This document shows, piece after piece, positions 21,705 to 32,244 of a stretch of 64,000 nucleotides of DNA. The stretch's first letter is position 1. The number at the start of each line of letters is the position of its first letter. Position numbers and translations under genes: made by a program. The notes beneath the pieces were generated by a model that saw only the letters and a program-made list of their open reading frames with translations, did no database searches and was not told the DNA's origin. The stretch comes from Pictodentalium vernedei (taxonomy: Eukaryota > Mollusca > Scaphopoda > Dentaliida > Dentaliidae), in the NCBI GenBank assembly GCA_031216915.1, contig CM062296.1, positions 143,076,344 through 143,140,343 on the forward strand, in the 5' to 3' direction.

Positions 21705-22037
21705 ACACGGTGGTTCAGTGGTTATGGTTTTGGACTTCAAACCGAAAGGTACATGATTCAATCCTCGCCAGGGGCAACTGCACTATGTCCTTGGGCAAGA
21801 CACTTAATGTGGGGACACAGTGGAACTGTGTACTAAGGTGTACTATACATCGATGGTGCTTGCCTTCAACCAATACTCACCCTGCTTGTGCAGAGTTAGT
21901 ACATTGAGGAGTCTGGCATATTACTCAAAACTGCTCAGTGGTTCTCTCTGGGTACTATGGTTTCCTCCACTTATAAAACTGTCCATCTCAAGGTGACCCT
22001 GGCTGTTGAAAGTGTCGTTAAACCCCAATAGATAACT
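21705..22037 (+). mobile_element. tRNA-derived SINE, variant body
   Basis: The head has GTGGTTCAGTGGTTATGG and GATTCAATCCTCGCCAGG, and the body has the same CTCAAGGTGACCCTGGCTG block as the copy at 10,882, ending GTCGTTAAACCCCAATAGAT. The flanks TTCTGTCCTTCAGA and TTTTGTCCTTCAGA are a target duplication with one difference. It inserted just beyond the right end of DIRS A. Confidence 0.8.
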
Positions 22038-22216
22038 AAATAAATTTTGTCCTTCAGAGAATAAAAGATGAAATATTAAGACTGAATCCAAATCAAGTTA
22101 ACTTAAGAGTATTCATCCCCAGGAGTTGACGACTTGACGTGAATGTCAGTGAAGTGTCTTCTGGGATACGTTTAAACATTACATTAATGAACAAAAAAGG
22201 GGATTGATCTGAATAT

Positions 22217-22268
22217 TAACTGGTTGGGTGCTGGAAGCCCATATTTAGCCTTTGTTCTGAAGTACAGG
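22217..22268 (+). mobile_element. TTAA MITE (CTGGTAGAGTGCT family), left part
   Basis: TTAACTGGTTGGGTGCTGG and the following GAAGCCCATATTTAGCC match the left end of the copy at 27,933. The SINE at 22,269 inserted into it, and related sequence (GGCTTCATATTCTGTGG) resumes at about 22,627. Confidence 0.6.
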
Positions 22269-22606
22269 TAGGGAGCGTGGTGTCTCAGTGGTAGACTATT
22301 GGATATGCTAGAGGTCCCGAGTTCGATTCCCATCCGGGACTACTCATGTTGTGTCTCTGGGCAAGGCACTTTATCCCGGCTGCCTACGTGGGGGAACAAT
22401 AACGCCGTGTACTAAGGCATACTGCCCATCAATGGTGCACATGTCTTTAACCGCTGTAACCCTGCTTGAACAGAGTGAGAATGTTGAGTTGACTATCGAT
22501 GCTCGGTGGTTCTCTCTAGGTACTCCGGCTTCCTCTACCCATAAAACTGTCACTGTCACGATTAACCATTGTGAATAAGCATGTGACCTTAAAAATACTA
22601 ATATAA
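22269..22606 (+). mobile_element. tRNA-derived SINE inside a MITE
   Basis: Head GTGTCTCAGTGGTAGAC and GAGTTCGATTCCCATCC, body CTCTCTAGGTACTCCGGC, tail GTGACCTTAAAAATACTAAT. It shows a small internal deletion compared with the copy at 5337. The flanking duplication is not clear. Confidence 0.75.
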
Positions 22607-22918
22607 AAGTAGAAGTACTGCAACTTAAAGGCTTCATATTCTGTGGGGGGCAATGGTCACCTTCCTAAGACCTTGTCAGTCAGTTTTGGGCTCATTGGGA
22701 AATTTGTAGGCTTTTGTTGATATATTCTCACAGAATTGCAGGAATATTTTTTGATATTTTTGCTGAAATATTTGGTTTTAGACCGAATGCAACTAAGTAT
22801 TTAACCAATTCAATCTTGTTTGATAGAGCAGTTAGCTCTGTCAAACAAAACTGACTGTTTAAATTCTTAATTCCATTGTGGGAAAAGATTGCAGCTTTAA
22901 TGTTCATTTTTATAAATA
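22607..22918. other. MITE remainder and hairpin
   Basis: Holds the continuation of the interrupted MITE and, near 22,825-22,855, a short hairpin AGTTTTGTTTGACAGAG-like around AGCTCTGTCAAACA, related to the centre of the CAGTGGAACCC MITEs. No gene seen. Confidence 0.4.
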
Positions 22919-23145
22919 CTTATGCACAATGGCTAATCGGGACCGTGACAGTTTTACGGGTGGAGGAAGCCGGAGTACCCGGAGAGAACCACCGAGCAAC
23001 GACGAACAGCTGCCAGCTCTCCAACATCGTAACTCTGAACTCTGCACCACAGCACAGGCAGGGTTAGATTGGTTGAAGACATGCGCACCATCGACATGCA
23101 GTACGCCTCAGTACACAGCGTCATCGTGCCAGCAGTATGATTAGA
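22919..23145 (-). mobile_element. Truncated SINE, reverse orientation
   Basis: Reads backwards from GCACAATGGCTAATCGGGAC through CGGGTGGAGGAAGCCGG to GACGCTGTGTACTGAGGCG. Both the poly-TAAA tail and the head are missing. The AGCTGGCAGCTGTTCGTCG block groups it with the 5S-headed copies at 4145 and 47,044. Confidence 0.7.
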
Positions 23146-23155
23146 TCTGATGGGA

Positions 23156-23404
23156 TAACCTATTGGACAATGTAGACGGTATCAAAAGTTTTTAGTTTAA
23201 AAATTAGTTTATTGAATTTTTCCAAAAATTACATCAAAACAATATTATGTGACCTTTCATTTGAACAAGCTCGATGAGTTTGTTCCACTGAGGTGTCACA
23301 TGATATGGTCTTGTTGAAATCTTTGGAAAAATCATATTTTTCAACTGCTCAATTTGTATATAATGTGGGCAAATATGGCCAATTTGTTATGTAATGGGTT
23401 AAAC
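23156..23404. mobile_element. Palindromic TTAA MITE (CACATGATATGG subfamily), decayed
   Basis: Arms ATATTATGTGACC / GTCACATGATATGG around GAACAAGCTCGATGAGTTTG. The right end is TTATGTAATGGGTTAA, directly abutting the next MITE. Confidence 0.6.
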
Positions 23405-23650
23405 CTTTACCCAACACAGTATTTTTAAAAAATAAAGTAAATTTCACATTTTTTCGAAAACAAATTTCACAATTTTCTCAATAAAACAATACAACTATGG
23501 ATATCATTAGAACCAGTCAAGCTGGTTCTAATGATATCCATAGTTGTATGGTTTTATTGAGAAAATTCTGAGATATTTTAAGCTGTGGTAGGCTTAATCA
23601 GGTTAATTTTTCGGCTGTTTTTAGCCGCTGTGTTAGGTAAAGGGTTAAAA
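23405..23650. mobile_element. Palindromic TTAA MITE (ATGGATATCATTAGAACC subfamily)
   Basis: It starts AACCTTTACCCAACACAG and ends GTGTTAGGTAAAGGGTTAA. The central palindrome CTATGGATATCATTAGAACC is complementary to its right half with almost no loop. The outer arms differ completely from the other TTAA MITEs. Confidence 0.7.
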
Positions 23651-23963
23651 GGTTATGCATTCATTCCTAATCACTGTGGTTTCATTTTGACTAACAAGGC
23701 ACTCACAGAATGTGGAGAGTAGAGACCTGCGAATTGCCGATTTTGATCAAATCGAATATTGAATTGAATTGATGAAAATTAATTGAATTTCGAATCAAAT
23801 TTCTAATTGACCCTCAAATCGAATCACAGTTAATGGATACGTCATGAAAAGAAAAGTTTCTTTTCTAAAATAATACCCCTGATTATTAAAAGACACACAG
23901 TTGTGTAGAGTGCATTTTTTGCCTCACCACTTCCCACGCTATAAACAGATATAAATCAACATA

Positions 23964-24393
23964 CAGTAGAATCCTCTTAATTGAATATCCATTTTGCCAG
24001 TGAAAACTATTCAATTAACAGGAGTATACAATTAACAGGGATTTGGTCAGTTTCCTGTATAGTGTAGGTAAACTGAGCGTTTATTCTATTATATCTTGTT
24101 TGACAGAGCTCATAGAGCTCTGTCAAACAAGATATAATAGAATAAATGCCTGTATTGGATGTAGTGAGGCCAAAAAGTTTGATAAATAAGGGGAATTTGG
24201 TGCGTGTCACAGTAATTTTTTTGACATATTACAAAAATTTATATACAATTAACAGGAGTTTACTCTACAACCCATATGCAATTAACAGATCAAATTTGTA
24301 CTGATGGTATGCTAAATGGTTTTGTGTTTGAAAATTATATTCAAATAACAGGGATATACAATTAAGAGATATCCAATTAAGTGGGCTCCACTG
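23964..24393 (+). mobile_element. TA MITE, CAGTRGAAYCC family
   Basis: CAGTAGAATCCTCTTAATTG at the left and GTGGGCTCCACTG at the right, with TA on both sides (23,962-23,963, 24,394-24,395). The internal palindrome centres on GACAGAGCTCATAGAGCTCT. It is almost identical to the inverted copy at 28,342-28,769. Confidence 0.8.
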
Positions 24394-24760
24394 TACTAGC
24401 TATTGATTGAAACTATTGGAATTGTTGACTTTGTAGCTTCAAAACTGCAGCAATAAAACATTTTTAAACTAACCAGGCTGATAGTGACAATGATCAGATA
24501 ATCAAGTCTCAAAGAAATACGCTGTCATCAGCATTATCTGCTCTGTGACATTTTTTGTATTCCTATCAAAATGACCAACACATGTTGCATTTGGGAGTTC
24601 AGTGGATACGTTACATAATCATCAAAGTAGAACTCTTATACATTGACCAGTTGTTCAAACCATCGATGATCGATGACATTCAACAATTTTATCTAATAGG
24701 CTTTCTTTTTATTTCCTCATCACTATTCGTGGTGGAAGGAAAATTAGGAAGGGCATAATT

Positions 24761-24840
24761 GTGTTCGAATACAATCTGTAAACATCCACGTTTGTGGCCA
24801 GTGTTTGAATACAATCTGTAAACATCCACGTTTGTGGCCA
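24761..24840 (+). repeat. 40-bp tandem duplication
   Basis: Two adjacent 40-bp units beginning GTGTTCGAATACAATCTG and GTGTTTGAATACAATCTG differ at a single base. It lies within the hAT-like element. Confidence 0.95.
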
Positions 24841-24961
24841 ATGAAAATTCGATAATATTCAAAATTTCTGATTTTGAATCGAACCGAATATTGGCTTTTG
24901 AATCAATTTTCGAATCAAATTTCAAATTTTTGCCGGAGCCTAGTGGAGAGTGGATGGTAAC

Positions 24962-25168
24962 TAAATCACCCAGGGAGTGGAGTTATCACCCAAAGCATCA
25001 CTGTCAAATTCTGAACATGTGGACAAAAGACACAAGCAATGTTTCAGCCCATGGACCTCTGGGTATAACCCGGAGGTCCATTGTCTGGAACTTTGCTTGT
25101 GATTGTTATGCTTTGCAACAAATTTGCAATTATTGCTTGAGTGGAATCTTCACTCCATGGGTGATTTA
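24962..25168. mobile_element. Inverted-repeat MITE (CTAAATCACCCA ends)
   Basis: The left TAAATCACCCAGGGAGTGG is complementary to the right CTTCACTCCATGGGTGATTTA. The arms meet near GGACCTCTGGG / CCCGGAGGTCC at about 25,060. The Cys-rich peptide readable here (about 25,085-25,166) is therefore not an exon. Confidence 0.7.
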
Positions 25169-26217
25169 GTGGCAATACACTCTCCATGTACTGTAGGTAG
25201 GCACACCTGCCAGCCTTTAGTATTTTTTTTACCTGTGCAACTGCAAACCACAAAATAATGAAAAAGGCTTTCCAAAGAAATAGTGTGTGGATCAATCTCA
25301 AATTAATAGTTCACTGTACTCAGTATTTTTCATGTGAAATCAGTTTGAGGACGAAAATGTGAATTTTGCATTCACTAAAATGTTGAATGTTGCAGCATGT
25401 ATTATTGTAAATATGAATTTATTGGATCTATTTATAAATAAAAAAAACAGAAAATGAAACTGAAAACTGAGTTGTTTTTTTTTACAAAACTGAATTAAAA
25501 TTTAAAAACTGGACCGCTTTATAAAGGACAGGTGGTGAGAGTCTTATTTCTGAATAGAATGACATTTTTTTGTGCAGTTATTCTACCACTAATAACATTT
25601 GGTAGTTTAAAATATAATGTGGATTATATGCTACTCTACCACTCAGTGTGTGGATGTATATCAGTTGCTACACTAGTGAGGCATTGATACTGGGAAGGGG
25701 GATGATGACTTCAACTTCAGGTGGTCTTTTCTAATATTTGTTAATGCATGAACATAAGAAGAGATACAGTAGAATTCTGATTATTGATAAGTCACTTTGC
25801 CAGTGAAAAATATTCTAATGAGTTAATAGCAGTGTACCACCCCACCCCACCCATCCCCCTCCCCCCCCCCCCCCCTAACATTTTGATCAAAGAAAATTTT
25901 GGCTCATCATGAAAATTTTCTGTCTTTTTGTCAGTAAAATTTAGAAAAAGGCAGGCATGATAATTTTGCTAAAACATTTGACTTTAGAAGGAATGCAACT
26001 AAGAATTTCCTCTGTGGAAAACTCCAGGAAGTGGAGCAATGCTTGTTTACTGTTGTAAACAAGTTCTGCTTTACTGGTAAAATAGGACGTGATAACCAAT
26101 GTCTGGGGTGGAAGCAGTGTTCATGCTGCCGGGTGCCAACGGTGCCTATTGCACTAAAATAGTTTACCAACTGACTCTGCACAAAACACAGGGTTAGTCA
26201 TCTTTTCTTTCTAGTTA
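25169..26217. other. No gene; scattered repeat fragments
   Basis: Mostly unassigned AT-rich DNA. At about 25,767 a lone CAGTAGAATTCTGATTATTG resembles a TA MITE end. A C-run lies at 25,860-25,876. From 26,020 to 26,110 is a segment (CAGGAAGTGGAGCA, then TTTACTGGTAAAATAGGAC) also found near 7810. Confidence 0.4.
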
Positions 26218-26988
26218 CAGTAAAACCTGTCTTGAGAGACCACTGTCTTGAGAGACCACCTGTCTTGAGAGACCACATCTGCCAGGCACCGATTGGTTTT
26301 ACTCTATAATGGACCTGCTATGGGAGACCACCTGTCTTGAGAGACCACCTGTCTTGACCACCTGTCTTGAGAGACCACTATGACCTGGTACCAACTTGTA
26401 TTTTTATGCCATAATGGACCTGTCTTGAGAGACCACCCCTTTGATGACTGAAACCATGACAAAAACTTTTTACCTGTTCTGGAATTGGAAAATCCATTGT
26501 GGTTATATTAACATAATTAAAAGTATTAAAAGCTCTTAATTGGGTTTCAATTGCTATCTCATTAAAGATTGAGATGTTTTTATAAGACCCCTGTGAAAAG
26601 ATTAGGATTACTGCTGAATAAACAATTTCATAAATACCTGAAATGTGACAGATAGGAATAAAAATAAATTTGTGTTGAAAATCTTTTTGTAACAAATTGA
26701 AATAGACTGTTATAAAAATTATAAAAATAAATTAGTGCTGAAAATCTTCAATGAAGATTTTCAACACTAATTTATTTTTATAACAGTCCATTTCACTTTG
26801 TTACAAAAACTTCATAAAAAAGAGCAACTACAAAGTAATTACAAAAATCCATTCTTCTCCATTTCTGAATTTTGTGGTTGGTTTTTCACTGACTTGAGAA
26901 AAGCTGAAACCTGTTATGAGAGACCACCTGTCTTGAGAGACCACTTTTGTGTGGCCCAAAGGGCGGTCTCTTAAGACAGGTTCTACTG
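26218..26988 (-). mobile_element. TA MITE, CAGTAGAACCTGTCTTGAGAG family, reverse
   Basis: Nearly identical to 13,305-14,072 but inverted. TA flanks at 26,216-26,217 and 26,989-26,990. It has one more GACCACCTGTCTTGAGA block than the other copies in the left repeat. Confidence 0.8.
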
Positions 26989-27045
26989 TATAAATAAGAT
27001 CATCTCTGTTGTGCAACTAACACTATGCATTACACAGCCTTAGTG

Positions 27046-27767
27046 CAGGGACGTGGCAACAGGGGGAGGGTGTCACCCTCCCAATCCTGGCCATCATTTC
27101 TTATAGTTGGAAATTCAGAGGGCAAGTCATGAGTAGTTGGAAATTCCATCTATCTGAATTTTAGAGCTTCTTTGGCAATGCTGATGTCTTCTTTACTTCC
27201 CAAAATTCCAACTTGGTTTCAGATCAGCAAAACTGTTACTATTTAAAACTAGAGTGTATGCAATGTCGAGCTTCATAAATATGCATGATGTCAGTGGGTA
27301 CGATATTTCTATAGTACGTTTACTTCTCGTAAAAAAAAATAAGTCAAATGCACTTCAAGAAAATCACATCATGTAAAATCGTTATCCTGAGTTAATAACC
27401 ATCATTCACAGTTACAAAATGATGAAACATCGAAAATTGATCATTCCTGCAGAAGATCTGATTTAATGCTTGGAGAGTGTGAATTGTTCAAAGTTCTCAG
27501 CTTGAGCATTTGTTTAGCACATATTCAGTTCCCAAAATAATACCAAATAATAACAACCTGATAATTCTGTTATAAATGTGTTGGTATTTCACTTACTGGA
27601 ATCAATTTTATGCCCCCTTTCATGGCTTCATTTTCAAATTTTTTCTCGTTAGTGAATTTCCAACTGGGGAGGGACTGGGAGGGGAAACCCCCTCCCAGTC
27701 CCTCTAGTTGGAAATTCACTACCCTGCACCCCCCACCCCTAATCAGAAACCTCTGGCTATGTCCCTG
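27046..27767. mobile_element. hAT-type non-autonomous element
   Basis: Termini CAGGGACGTGGC and GCTATGTCCCTG, exact 8-bp duplication CCTTAGTG at 27,038-27,045 and 27,768-27,775. An internal palindrome of GGGACTGGGAGGGGAAACCC type lies near 27,670-27,710, next to inverted AGTGAATTTCCAACT. About 722 bp, no transposase. Confidence 0.85.
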
Positions 27768-27932
27768 CCTTAGTGAGAGTACATTTGCATGCAATGTGTG
27801 AAATAGCAGTGACCATTCACCATTACAGAATGTGAAATAGCAGTGACTATTTTTTTATAACCAGAAAATGTGACTAACTCTGTGCATTGCACATTGTTCT
27901 TCATACTTTGTGGTTGTAAAAAAAATTCCTTA

Positions 27933-28245
27933 TTAACTGGTAGAGTGCTGGGAGCCCATATTTGGGCTTTATTCTGAAGTGCAGGTGCCTTAACTTAATG
28001 GTTTCATATTCTGTAGATGTACGTCGTATTATTTTTGGACCGAAAGTATTTAGTCTGTGGGATTAGCCTTGTTACAATTTATGGGAGAGTGCCACTTTTG
28101 GTCATCCAAATTTGTCCACGTCTCTTTTGCCTTGTTACAATTTATGGGAGAGTGCCACTAGGCACTCTCCCATAAATTGTAACAAGGCAAAAGAGACGTG
28201 GACAAATTTGGATGACCAAAAATAACTTAGCACTCTACCAGTTAA
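27933..28245. mobile_element. TTAA MITE, CTGGTAGAGTGCT family
   Basis: TTAA plus CTGGTAGAGTGCTGGGAG at the left and AGCACTCTACCAG plus TTAA at the right. The centre is a palindrome of TTGTTACAATTTATGGGAGA. Same family as 10,217-10,441. Confidence 0.8.
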
Positions 28246-28341
28246 CTGAATAACTAACCCTGTGCACTGTACAGCCTTAGTGTAAATATCATCTTTATCA
28301 AGGCTTTACCCCCAAATAATGGTCAAAGCCAGCTTGTACTA

Positions 28342-28769
28342 CAGTGGAGCCCACTTAATTGGATATCTCTTAATTGTATATCCCTGTTAATTGAATATAA
28401 TTTTCAAACACAAAACCATTTACCATACCATCAGTACAAATTTGATCTGTTAATTGCATATGGGTTGTAGAATAAACTCCTGTTAATTGTATATAAATTT
28501 TTGTAATATGTCGAAAAAATTACTGTGACACACACCAAATTCCCCTTATTTATCAACCTTTTTGGCCTCACTACATCCAATACAGGCATTTACTCTATTA
28601 TATCTTGTTTGACAGAGCTCTATGAGCTCTGTCAAACAAGATATAATAGAATAAATGCTCAGTTTACCTCCAGAACACAGGAAACTGATCAAATCCATGT
28701 TAATTGTATACTCCTTAATTGAATAGTTCTCACTGGTAAAATGGATATTCCATTAAGAGGATTCTACTG
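28342..28769 (-). mobile_element. TA MITE, CAGTRGAAYCC family, reverse
   Basis: Inverted, near-identical copy of 23,964-24,393, with TA on both sides. The centre GACAGAGCTCTATGAGCTCT is itself palindromic. Confidence 0.8.
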
Positions 28770-28885
28770 TATTCCCTAAAAGCATTCAAACTCAGTTTAT
28801 GACCCTTTTTTGGTGAATTCTAAAAATGAAAACATATTCTATTTTTAATTAATAGCTTGTTACATATGTTTAATTGTAATTGCAG

Positions 28886-29020
28886 GTGGCAAGATGAGGA
28901 CGACATCACTTTCTTACATATTTGTTTTCCTCGGAATAGTGATAATTATTGGGGCATTGATTATATGTTGTTTTAAGATATTCTGTAAAACGGTGAATGA
29001 ACATCTGCCAACAGCAACAG
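28886..29020 (+). CDS. Internal exon: transmembrane helix plus Cys-rich juxtamembrane stretch
   Basis: Bounded by ...TAATTGCAG and GGTAAACC, which are good splice sites, and 135 bp long. Read with two leading bases it gives KMRTTSLSY, then about 20 hydrophobic residues (IFVFLGIVIIIGALII), then CCFKIFCKTVNEH and ends LPTAT plus one base. The other frames contain stops. The hydrophobic run is long enough for one membrane pass, and the Cys pair after it is typical of palmitoylated cytoplasmic edges. The trailing single base fits the phase of the PPxY exon at 756, so a paralogue may have supplied that tail. The ATG inside could also be a start, making it a signal-anchor. No tail exon for this copy is found downstream in the window. 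Confidence 0.5.
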
Positions 29021-29129
29021 GTAAACCACTTATTATTCATCAGACAACAGGTAGATTTTAAATTAGCTTAAATTTGGGGTAAGTAAAATATACACTGTGT
29101 CCAACTCAATGAATTTTCTGGTAGAATAA

Positions 29130-30870
29130 TCCTTTTCAACCCGACTGTTTACAGTGAGGGCTGTAGTAATGACTTTTGTTTGTCCATCCATCCGTCTGTC
29201 CATGTGTCTGTCTGTCCATCTGTTAACATTTAGAGTTTTGGTTAAAGTTTGTGGTTAAAGTTTTTTACTGAAGGTTCAAGTGGGTTTCTTTTTCTTTTTT
29301 TTTTTCATGTTTAGTTGACATTTGGAGTTTTGGTTAAAGTTTGTGGTTAAAGTTTTTTATTCAACCTTCAAGTACAGGCTATACCTGGTAGTTCTTGTCT
29401 GATCATCACGAAATTTCATATGCAGGTTTTAGGTCATGTTTACATGAGAACGTCCCCTTTTGGTCGTGATCGGTCAACCGGTATGGCTGCCCGAGCCCAA
29501 AACCCGAAAACCATTAGCACAGTCTACAGGTCATATTTATGAAGGGATTTCATTGCAACTTCATAGAATGCCTTTGTATAATGCCTAGATGAGAACGTCC
29601 CTGTTTGGGCATGATCTGTTAACCGTGAAGGCTGCCCAAGCTGAAACCCAAAAACATTTAACACAGTCTGCAGGTCATGTTTAATATGGATGGATTTCAT
29701 TGTATCTTGATACGATGACTTCGTATGATATCTACATGAGAATGTCCCCATTTGGGCATGATCTATCAACCGTCACGACTGCCCGAGCCCAAAACCCGAA
29801 AACCTTTAGCACAGTCTACAGGTCATATTTATGGAGGGATTTCATTGTAACTTGATAGGTTGACTTCATATAATGTCTACATGAGAAAGTCCCCTTTTGG
29901 ACGTGATTGGGCAACTGTGATGGCTACAGGTGCCCGAAGCCCAAAAACCTTCAGCACAGTCTACATGTCATAATTATGAAGGGATTTCATTGTAACTTCG
30001 TAGGATCAATCCACATGATGCCCAGATGAGAATATCCCCTTTTGGTTGCGATCATTCAACAATGATGGCTGCCCAAGCCCGAAGCCCAAAAACCTTTAGC
30101 ACAGTCTACACATCCTATTTATGGAGGGATTTCATTGTAACTTGATAGGTTGACTTCATATAATGTCTAGATGAGAACGTCCCCTTTTGGGCAACTGTGA
30201 CGGCAACAGGGGCCTGAAGCCCGAACACCTTTACCACAGTCTACAGGTCATATTTATGGAGGAATTTCATTGTAACTTGTTAGGTTGACTTCATATAATG
30301 TGTACATGAAAAAATCCCCTTTTGGACGTGAGTGGGCAACTGTGACAGCTACAAGTGCCCGAAGCCCGAAAACCATCAGCACAGTCTACATGTCATATTT
30401 ATGAAGGGATTTCATTGTAACTTTATAGGATCAATCCACATGATGCCCAGATGAGAATATCTCCTTTTGGTTGCGATCATTCAACCATGATGGCTGCCCG
30501 AGCCCAAAGCCTGAAAACCTTTAGCACAGTCTACACATCATATTGATGGAGGGATTTCATTGTAACTTGATAGGTTGACTTCATATAATGTCTAGATGAG
30601 AACATCCCCTTTTGGGCAACTGTGATGGCAACAGGGGCCTGAAGCCCGAAAACCTTTAGCTCAGTTTACTGGTCATATTTATGGAGGGATTTCATTGTAA
30701 CTTGATAGGTTGACTTCATATAATGTCTAGATGAGAACGTCCCCTTTTGGGCAACTGTGACGTCAACAGAGGCCCGACCCGAAAACCTTTAGAATATTCC
30801 ACAGGCCATAATTATGAAGGGATTTCATTGTAGCTTGGTAGGATGACTCCAAGTTTGCGGTTAAAAACCC
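29130..30870 (+). repeat. Tandem array, ~145-bp units (first array)
   Basis: After a lead with CCATCCATCCGTCTGTCCAT come about ten units with GGATTTCATTGTAACTTG, ATGTCTAGATGAGAACGTCC, CCTTTTGG and ACCTTTAGCACAGTCTAC. The same units form the larger array inside DIRS B. Every frame is interrupted. Some units lack the middle block, so unit length varies. Confidence 0.8.
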
Positions 30871-31052
30871 AGTCAAACACCACCACCCCCCCCCCCTCCC
30901 CCCCAATTAGTTTGTTTTTCTCCAATATGCATTTTGAACCCTTTACAGTCACTACATGCGGAACCTTTTTTTAAACTCACGTACCCCCAGCCAATTAGGC
31001 TTTCGTCAAAAATGCTTGTTTACAGTTTTGGTGAAAAACCCAGACAAAAGCC

Positions 31053-31086
<34 letters not shown>

Positions 31087-31246
31087 TAGGCATTTTTTTT
31101 TTATTTCCTCCAATATGCATTTTTAACTATTTACAGTCACCACACGCAGAACCTTTTTTTTCCTTTTGTCAAAAATGCTTTTTTACAGTTTTGGTTAAAG
31201 TTTGTGGTTAAAAATACGAAATTATCCCCCCCCCCCCCCTCTCCAA
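30871..31246 (+). repeat. C-tract repeats
   Basis: Three diverged units contain AAACCCAG(T/A)CAAA, a C-run (up to ~30 C at 31,053-31,083), CCAATTAG and TCCAATATGCATTTT. They share GTTTTGGTTAAAGTTTGTGG with the lead of the preceding array. Confidence 0.7.
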
Positions 31247-31846
31247 TTTGAAAAAACACACACAAGCCCGTGCCAGTCTTCGTTTGAGGCCATCCACAGC
31301 ACTTTCGTCGTACTGTAGCCAGCGCGTTCCACACTTTCATGCTGCTGCCGAAAGGAAGATGAACCAAGTAATCATGAGGACTTCATCTAAAAAGCTAGAT
31401 TCCAGCCATCGTTTTTTGACGGTGTGCAATGGTCTAGTGGTTTAGACGCTGGACTCCTGATTGCCAGGCGGTGTTGCCGAGGGTTCGAATCCCGGCGGGG
31501 GATCAGAAACCAACATTCAAAATTCCTCTAAAACATGATTGTGTCATTTGAAAAAACACACACAAGCCCGTGCCAGTCTTCGTTTGAGGCCATCAACAGC
31601 ATTTTCGTCGTACTGTAGCCAGCGCGTTCCACACTTTCATGCTGCTGCCGAAAGGAAGATGAACCAAGTAATCATGAGGACTTCATCTAAAAAGCTAGAT
31701 TCCAGCCATCGTTTTTTGACGGTGTGCAATGGTCTAGTGGTTTAGACGCTGGACTCCTGATTGCCAGGCGGTGTTGCCGAGGGTTCGAATCCCGGCGGGG
31801 GATCAGAAACCAACATTCAAAATTCCTCTAAAACATGATTGTGTCA
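31247..31846 (+). repeat. Exact 300-bp tandem duplication with Pol III-like boxes
   Basis: Two head-to-tail 300-bp units differ at only a few bases, and the first ~16 bases of a third follow at 31,847. Each contains TGGTCTAGTGG (31,430-31,440 and 31,730-31,740; box A-like) and GGTTCGAATCC (31,482-31,492 and 31,782-31,792; perfect box B). A tRNA-like D arm GTCT/AGAC can form, but the anticodon and T stems pair poorly, so it is tRNA-derived rather than a working tRNA. Confidence 0.75.
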
Positions 31847-31995
31847 TTTGAAAAAACACACACACACGCACACACACACACAAACGTGTCACTTAGGCAA
31901 TTATTCCCAAAATGCATTTTGAAGGATTGGGAGTTATTACATGCAAAAAAGAAAATTGACTTGTATAGCCTAACATTGCTTTATGTACTGCATCT
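31847..31995. repeat. CA microsatellite and unassigned DNA
   Basis: A (CA)n run with one CG spans about 31,857-31,884, directly after the third partial copy of the 300-bp unit. Confidence 0.7.
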
Positions 31996-32244
31996 TTAAT
32001 CCTTTACTTAACACAAGTTGAAGCCAACAGTACAAATTATTTTTCTGAAACATCAGATTTTTTCATTTTTTATTTACTTCTAACCATGGCTTATTACTCC
32101 TTATTGGAACCAGCTCATCAAGTTTGTTCCATTAATAGGTCATGAGGTATGTTTTGAAGTAGAGAAATGAAACAATAAAATTTGAATAGCAAATTTTGTA
32201 TATCACGAGTGCAGATATGGCAGATTCGTTAGGTAAACTGTTAA
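31996..32244. mobile_element. TTAA MITE (GGTCATGAGGTATG subfamily)
   Basis: TTAATCCTTTACTTAACAC at the left and GTTAGGTAAACTGTTAA at the right. The centre AACCAGCTCATCAAGTTTG is recognisable, but the arms are only partly complementary. Partial relatives at 51,478-51,640. Confidence 0.6.

Larger units (their letters stand above)
23720..24942. mobile_element. hAT-like non-autonomous element with exact 8-bp duplication
   Basis: GTGGAGAG is repeated at 23,712-23,719 and 24,943-24,950. The ends TAGAGACCTGCGAATT and the complement of GCCGGAGCCTA are imperfect inverted repeats, and AATCGAATATTGAATT-type blocks recur inverted near both ends. A TA MITE (23,964-24,393) is nested inside. No transposase domain is seen; a short open frame near 24,555 has no recognisable character. 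Confidence 0.65.

Noticed and set aside
25044-25169. Cys-rich exon upstream of the membrane-helix exon
   Set aside because: The segment is the right arm of an inverted-repeat MITE (24,962-25,168).
13305-28769. One large inverted duplication joining the inverted MITE pairs 13,305/26,218 and 23,964/28,342
   Set aside because: The two pairs have different centres (about 20.1 and 26.4 kb), and the intervening DNA is not complementary. They are independent insertions.
31053-31083. Long C-run as a functional element
   Set aside because: Homopolymers of this length are prone to slippage and assembly error; no support beyond low complexity.
31421-31503. Functional tRNA gene
   Set aside because: Boxes A and B are good, but the anticodon and T stems pair poorly and the unit is duplicated with flanks as a 300-bp repeat.
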